Shown: piece by piece, positions 14,445 to 16,693 of the stretch | Layout: each line of letters opens with the position of its first letter | Numbering within the stretch: the stretch's first letter is position 1 | Source: Candidatus Eisenbergiella stercorigallinarum | GTDB taxonomy: Bacteria; Bacillota; Clostridia; Lachnospirales; Lachnospiraceae | Length of the DNA: 16,693 nucleotides | Assembly: GCA_019120525.1 (NCBI GenBank) | Contig: DWUW01000121.1 | Span: 1 to 16,693, forward strand | Direction of reading: 5' to 3' | Made by a program: the position numbers and the translations under genes | Notes under the pieces: model-generated | What the model was told of the DNA's origin: nothing | The model's database searches: none | The model's input: only the letters and a program-made list of their open reading frames with translations

Positions 14445-14575
14445 ACCATAAATAGGCGCTTCCTTGGAAGCAGCCTAACTACAGCGTAGAGAACGACTGA
14501 GGCGTGAGCGGCGCTTTCCTGGAGGGCGCGGGGCGACAGCGCGGAGAACGACGAAAAGAAAGACTGAAAGAAAGA
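14411..14575 (+). repeat. Three imperfect tandem copies (~55 bp) of the guaB 3' end
   Basis: The end of guaB is repeated twice downstream. The core ACAGCGTGGAGAACGACT at 14425-14442 recurs at 14481-14498 with one difference and at 14536-14553 with two. Unit starts (GGAAGC at 14411 and 14466, GGAGGG at 14521) are 55 bases apart. Unit boundaries carry inverted repeats: GGAAGCGCC (14411-14419) pairs perfectly with GGCGCTTCC (14455-14463). The unit length is not a multiple of three and copies 2 and 3 lie outside any recognised gene. Confidence 0.8.
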
Positions 14576-14579
14576 CAGG

Positions 14580-14635
14580 ACAGCCCTGTGGGATTTGGAA
14601 GCGGACAGCGCCGGCCCCACAGGGAATCTGTTTTT
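14580..14635 (+). terminator. Probable guaB terminator
   Basis: A 9-bp stem, CCCTGTGGG (14584-14592) and CCCACAGGG (14616-14624), extends by ACAG (14580-14583) pairing with CTGT (14628-14631) across a 3-base bulge. A T run to 14635 follows. The loop of 23 bases is long, which lowers certainty. Confidence 0.6.
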
Positions 14636-14666
14636 CAGGCGGAAAAAGAAAAGGAGAAATGCGGTT

Positions 14667-15023
14667 ATGACGCTGGCGGATACCTCAAATGGGCCGGACT
14701 GGGTGATCTGGGCCGTTTTTATTGTACTTGGAATCCTGTCCGCCGTTCTGCTTTCCGGCCATGGAAGCTGGCTGATCGCCGGATACAATACGGCATCGGA
14801 AAAGGAGCGGGAGAAATACGACGCGAAGAAGCTGTGCAGGATGATGGGAGCCGGAATTGCGGTTATAGACGGGATCATCCTGGTGTTGGGGCTGTTTGAA
14901 AACGTGCTTCCGGCGTCCTTTGCGGGGATCGCCGCCATGCTGATCCTGGCGGTCTGTCTGGTCATGATCATTCTGGGAAATACGATCTGCAGGAAGAAAA
15001 AGGATGTGTCATCGCAAAATTAA
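14667..15023 (+). CDS. DUF3784 family small membrane protein
   Basis: A 118-residue protein with three hydrophobic segments (about 12-29, 58-77 and 82-105) and a basic tail (CRKKKD). Between helices 1 and 2 is the family-typical SGHGSWLIAGYNTASEKEREKYD stretch followed by AKKLCRMMG, which identifies DUF3784. The function of the family is unknown; such proteins are common in Clostridia and usually sit alone. The start at 14667 has AAGGAG at 14651-14656, ten bases upstream; the in-frame ATG at 14595 lies inside the guaB terminator loop. No separate promoter is evident, so it may depend on read-through from guaB. It is followed by a strong terminator. Confidence 0.85.
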   Translation: MTLADTSNGPDWVIWAVFIVLGILSAVLLSGHGSWLIAGYNTASEKEREKYDAKKLCRMMGAGIAVIDGIILVLGLFENVLPASFAGIAAMLILAVCLVMIILGNTICRKKKDVSSQN

Positions 15024-15037
15024 ATCAGAAGCGAAAG

Positions 15038-15079
15038 AACGGCTGAAGGAGTGAGTATTTTCATTCCTTCAGCCGTTTT
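15038..15079 (+). terminator. Terminator after the DUF3784 gene
   Basis: A 17-bp stem with one wobble pair (arms 15038-15054 and 15061-15077; outer arm AACGGCTGAAGGA pairs with TCCTTCAGCCGTT), loop GTATTT, ending in TTTT. Confidence 0.88.
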
Positions 15080-15110
15080 GTGTCCAGCTTAATAATACAA
15101 ACAGGAAATG

Positions 15111-15174
15111 CTTAAAAATGGGGACATAATCTTAAAAACGAGGCATTTGTTATGAGGAATCAATCATCTATAAT
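15111..15174 (+). promoter_or_regulatory. Promoter and tandem direct-repeat operator of the glycan importer operon
   Basis: TTGTTA (15147-15152) and TATAAT (15169-15174) are 16 bases apart. Just upstream, CTTAAAAATGGGG (15111-15123) and CTTAAAAACGAGG (15131-15143) form a 13-bp direct repeat with two mismatches and a 20-bp period; the proximal copy ends three bases before the -35. This geometry is typical of AraC-family activator sites. The promoter is well supported; the regulator identity is inferred. Confidence 0.65.
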
Positions 15175-15205
15175 CTTTTTTAGAAAGAAATGAGGTGAAC
15201 GGAAA

Positions 15206-16153
15206 ATGAAAAAAAACAGGGAACGCGCAGAAAGCGCGGCGCGGACAGCCCGCGTGGACTGGAGAAAAGAATTCCGGCATAACTGGCCTCTGTACCTGTT
15301 GGTACTGCCGTCGATGATCTTTGCGGTCATCTTCTGCTATATTCCAATGGGAGGCCTGCTGATGGCTTTTCAGAACTATAAGCCATGGCTTGGGATTTTT
15401 GGCTCAGAATTCATAGGGCTGGAAAACTTCCGGCAGATCTTTGAATTTAAGGAGTCCTATCAGGCAATCATCAACACGCTGATCATTTCTGTGAGCAAAA
15501 TTGTCCTGGGTCTGGTGGTGCCTGTGATCATGGCGCTGCTTCTGAACGAGGTAAAGCAGCTTGGACTGAAAAAATGTATCCAGACGCTGGTTTACCTGCC
15601 GCACTTCCTGTCCTGGGTTACGGTGGCAGGCATGCTGAGAGATATTCTGGGGATGGACGGAATCGTGAATGCCTGTCTGAAGGCACTGGGAATGGAACCC
15701 ATCTTTTTCCTGGGAGAAGCGGGGATGTTCCGTCAGATCGTTGTCCTGTCGGATCTGTGGAAGGGCTTCGGATTCGGAATGATCGTGTACCTTGCGGCCA
15801 TATCCAACATTGATCAGAACCTTTATGAGGCAGCGGAGATGGACGGCGCGAATAAGTGGCAGCAGACGCTTTACATAACGCTGCCCGGAATCATGCCGAT
15901 GATCATTGTCATGGCTACGCTCAGCCTGGGGAATGTGCTTAACGCCGGCTTCGACCAGATCTTCAATCTGTATTCTCCGCTTACCTACAGCACGGGAGAT
16001 GTGATCGACACCTATGTGTACCGGCAGTCTCTCGTAAATGGACAGTACAGCTTCGGAACCGCGGTGGGGCTTTTCAAGTCCGGCATCGGACTGCTGCTTA
16101 CCGCCGTTGCCTATAAGCTGGCATACAGATTCGCCGGATACCGGATTTTCTGA
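15206..16153 (+). CDS. Oligosaccharide ABC transporter permease, LplB/YteP type
   Basis: A 315-residue inner-membrane permease of the binding-protein-dependent sugar importer family. A basic cytoplasmic N-terminus (1-25) leads to about six transmembrane helices, the first at roughly 27-55 (WPLYLLVLPSMIFAVIFCYIPM). The family phrase MAFQNYKPWLGIFGSEFIGLENF follows, as in LplB/YteP proteins. The EAA loop that contacts the ATPase is YEAAEMDGANKWQQTLYIT LPGI. The ribosome binding site GAGGTG (15192-15197) is eight bases upstream. It is the first gene of an operon with its own promoter. A second permease follows by 16 bases, and a lipoprotein substrate-binding protein would be expected past the window edge. 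Such importers commonly take up plant or host glycan oligomers; the exact sugar is not readable. Confidence 0.93.
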   Translation: MKKNRERAESAARTARVDWRKEFRHNWPLYLLVLPSMIFAVIFCYIPMGGLLMAFQNYKPWLGIFGSEFIGLENFRQIFEFKESYQAIINTLIISVSKIVLGLVVPVIMALLLNEVKQLGLKKCIQTLVYLPHFLSWVTVAGMLRDILGMDGIVNACLKALGMEPIFFLGEAGMFRQIVVLSDLWKGFGFGMIVYLAAISNIDQNLYEAAEMDGANKWQQTLYITLPGIMPMIIVMATLSLGNVLNAGFDQIFNLYSPLTYSTGDVIDTYVYRQSLVNGQYSFGTAVGLFKSGIGLLLTAVAYKLAYRFAGYRIF

Positions 16154-16169
16154 TGGGAGGAGATAAAAG

Positions 16170-16693
16170 ATGCGTCGTACATCTGTCAGCAGAAAAATAT
16201 TTGTGATCTGCAACACAGCGTTTCTGCTCACCATGGCCCTTCTGTGTCTGCTTCCGCTCGTCAATCTGTTTGCCATTTCACTGAGCGGAAAGAGCGCGGC
16301 CAACAGCGGGGCGGTAACGTTCTGGCCTATTGATTTCACATTGCTTGCCTATGAAAAGACCTTTCAGAATAATAACTTCATACGATCCCTTGTGATCTCC
16401 TTTCTGAGAACAGGACTTGGAACCGTACTCAGCATGTTTCTCATCACAACGGCGGGGTATGCGCTGTCCAAGGACTTCAGGGGAAGGACGCAGCTCATGT
16501 GGTTCTTCGTATTTACCATGCTGTTTGGCGGAGGCCTGATCCCTACCTACCTGGTCAACTCGGCTCTGGGGCTGAAGAATAATTTTCTGGTCTACGTGCT
16601 GCCGGGAGCCTTCAGCTGCTATAACCTGATCCTGATCATGAATTTTTTCAGATCCATTCCCAAATCCCTGGAGGAGGCGGCGCTGATCGACGG
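16170..16693 (+). CDS. Carbohydrate ABC transporter permease, LplC/YtcP type (3' end outside window)
   Basis: An open frame from ATG 16170 runs to the window edge (174 complete residues), beginning MRRTSVSRKIFVICNTAF. It shows the N-terminal helix (about 9-38), then FAISLSGKSA and FWPIDFTLLAYEKTF. These are followed by helices near 75-97 and 107-125, and GGGLIPTYLVN, which is typical of YtcP/LplC permeases. The window ends inside the EAA motif (SLEEAALIDG). The strong ribosome binding site GGGAGGAG (16155-16162) and 16-base gap place it in one operon with the upstream LplB-like permease, with which it would form the heterodimeric channel. Usual family length is about 290-300 residues, so roughly 40% is missing. 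Confidence 0.93.
   Translation, partial: MRRTSVSRKIFVICNTAFLLTMALLCLLPLVNLFAISLSGKSAANSGAVTFWPIDFTLLAYEKTFQNNNFIRSLVISFLRTGLGTVLSMFLITTAGYALSKDFRGRTQLMWFFVFTMLFGGGLIPTYLVNSALGLKNNFLVYVLPGAFSCYNLILIMNFFRSIPKSLEEAALID

Overview
This window looks like a chromosomal segment of a fairly GC-rich member of the Clostridia, most likely Lachnospiraceae or a close relative. The pointers are the LL-diaminopimelate aminotransferase route to lysine and cell wall, a T-box leader on an archaeal-type aspartyl-tRNA synthetase with gatCAB behind it, a DUF3784 membrane protein, a group I ECF transporter, an LplB/LplC-type glycan importer, and strong AGGAGG-like ribosome binding sites. This assignment is an inference from gene content. 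I see no phage, IS, CRISPR, tRNA or rRNA.

Layout. 1-661 is the 3' part of dapL. 883-5187 is a plus-strand cluster: an ECF S-component, a fused two-domain ECF ATPase, an EcfT protein and a PHP-domain hydrolase. A RpiR/MurR-type SIS regulator (5221-6060, minus) converges on it. Together these five genes look like an uptake, hydrolysis and sensing module for an unidentified substrate. 6061-6643 is a divergent regulatory region: a promoter and nested inverted repeats for the regulator, and a promoter plus T-box leader with a strong intrinsic terminator reading right. 6644-11341 is the aspS-gatC-gatA-gatB operon, the indirect (transamidation) route to Asn-tRNA and possibly Gln-tRNA. It ends in a strong hairpin that faces a convergent single-pass membrane protein gene (11401-12093, minus).

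12100-12334 is a divergent promoter region. 12335-12832 encodes a small two-helix membrane protein of a DUF6106-like type. 12987-14444 is guaB (IMP dehydrogenase), whose promoter overlaps the preceding stop codon. The end of guaB is followed by two decaying copies of its own 3' end and then a terminator. 14667-15023 is a DUF3784 membrane protein with a terminator behind it. 15206 to the window edge starts a glycan ABC importer operon (LplB-like and partial LplC-like permeases), preceded by a good promoter and two 13-bp direct repeats 20 bp apart that look like an AraC-type activator site.

No gene here is obviously broken. The points most worth following are the ECF/PHP/RpiR module and its palindromic regulatory site, the intercistronic hairpins, the duplicated gene tails after aspS and guaB, and the tandem operator in front of the glycan importer.
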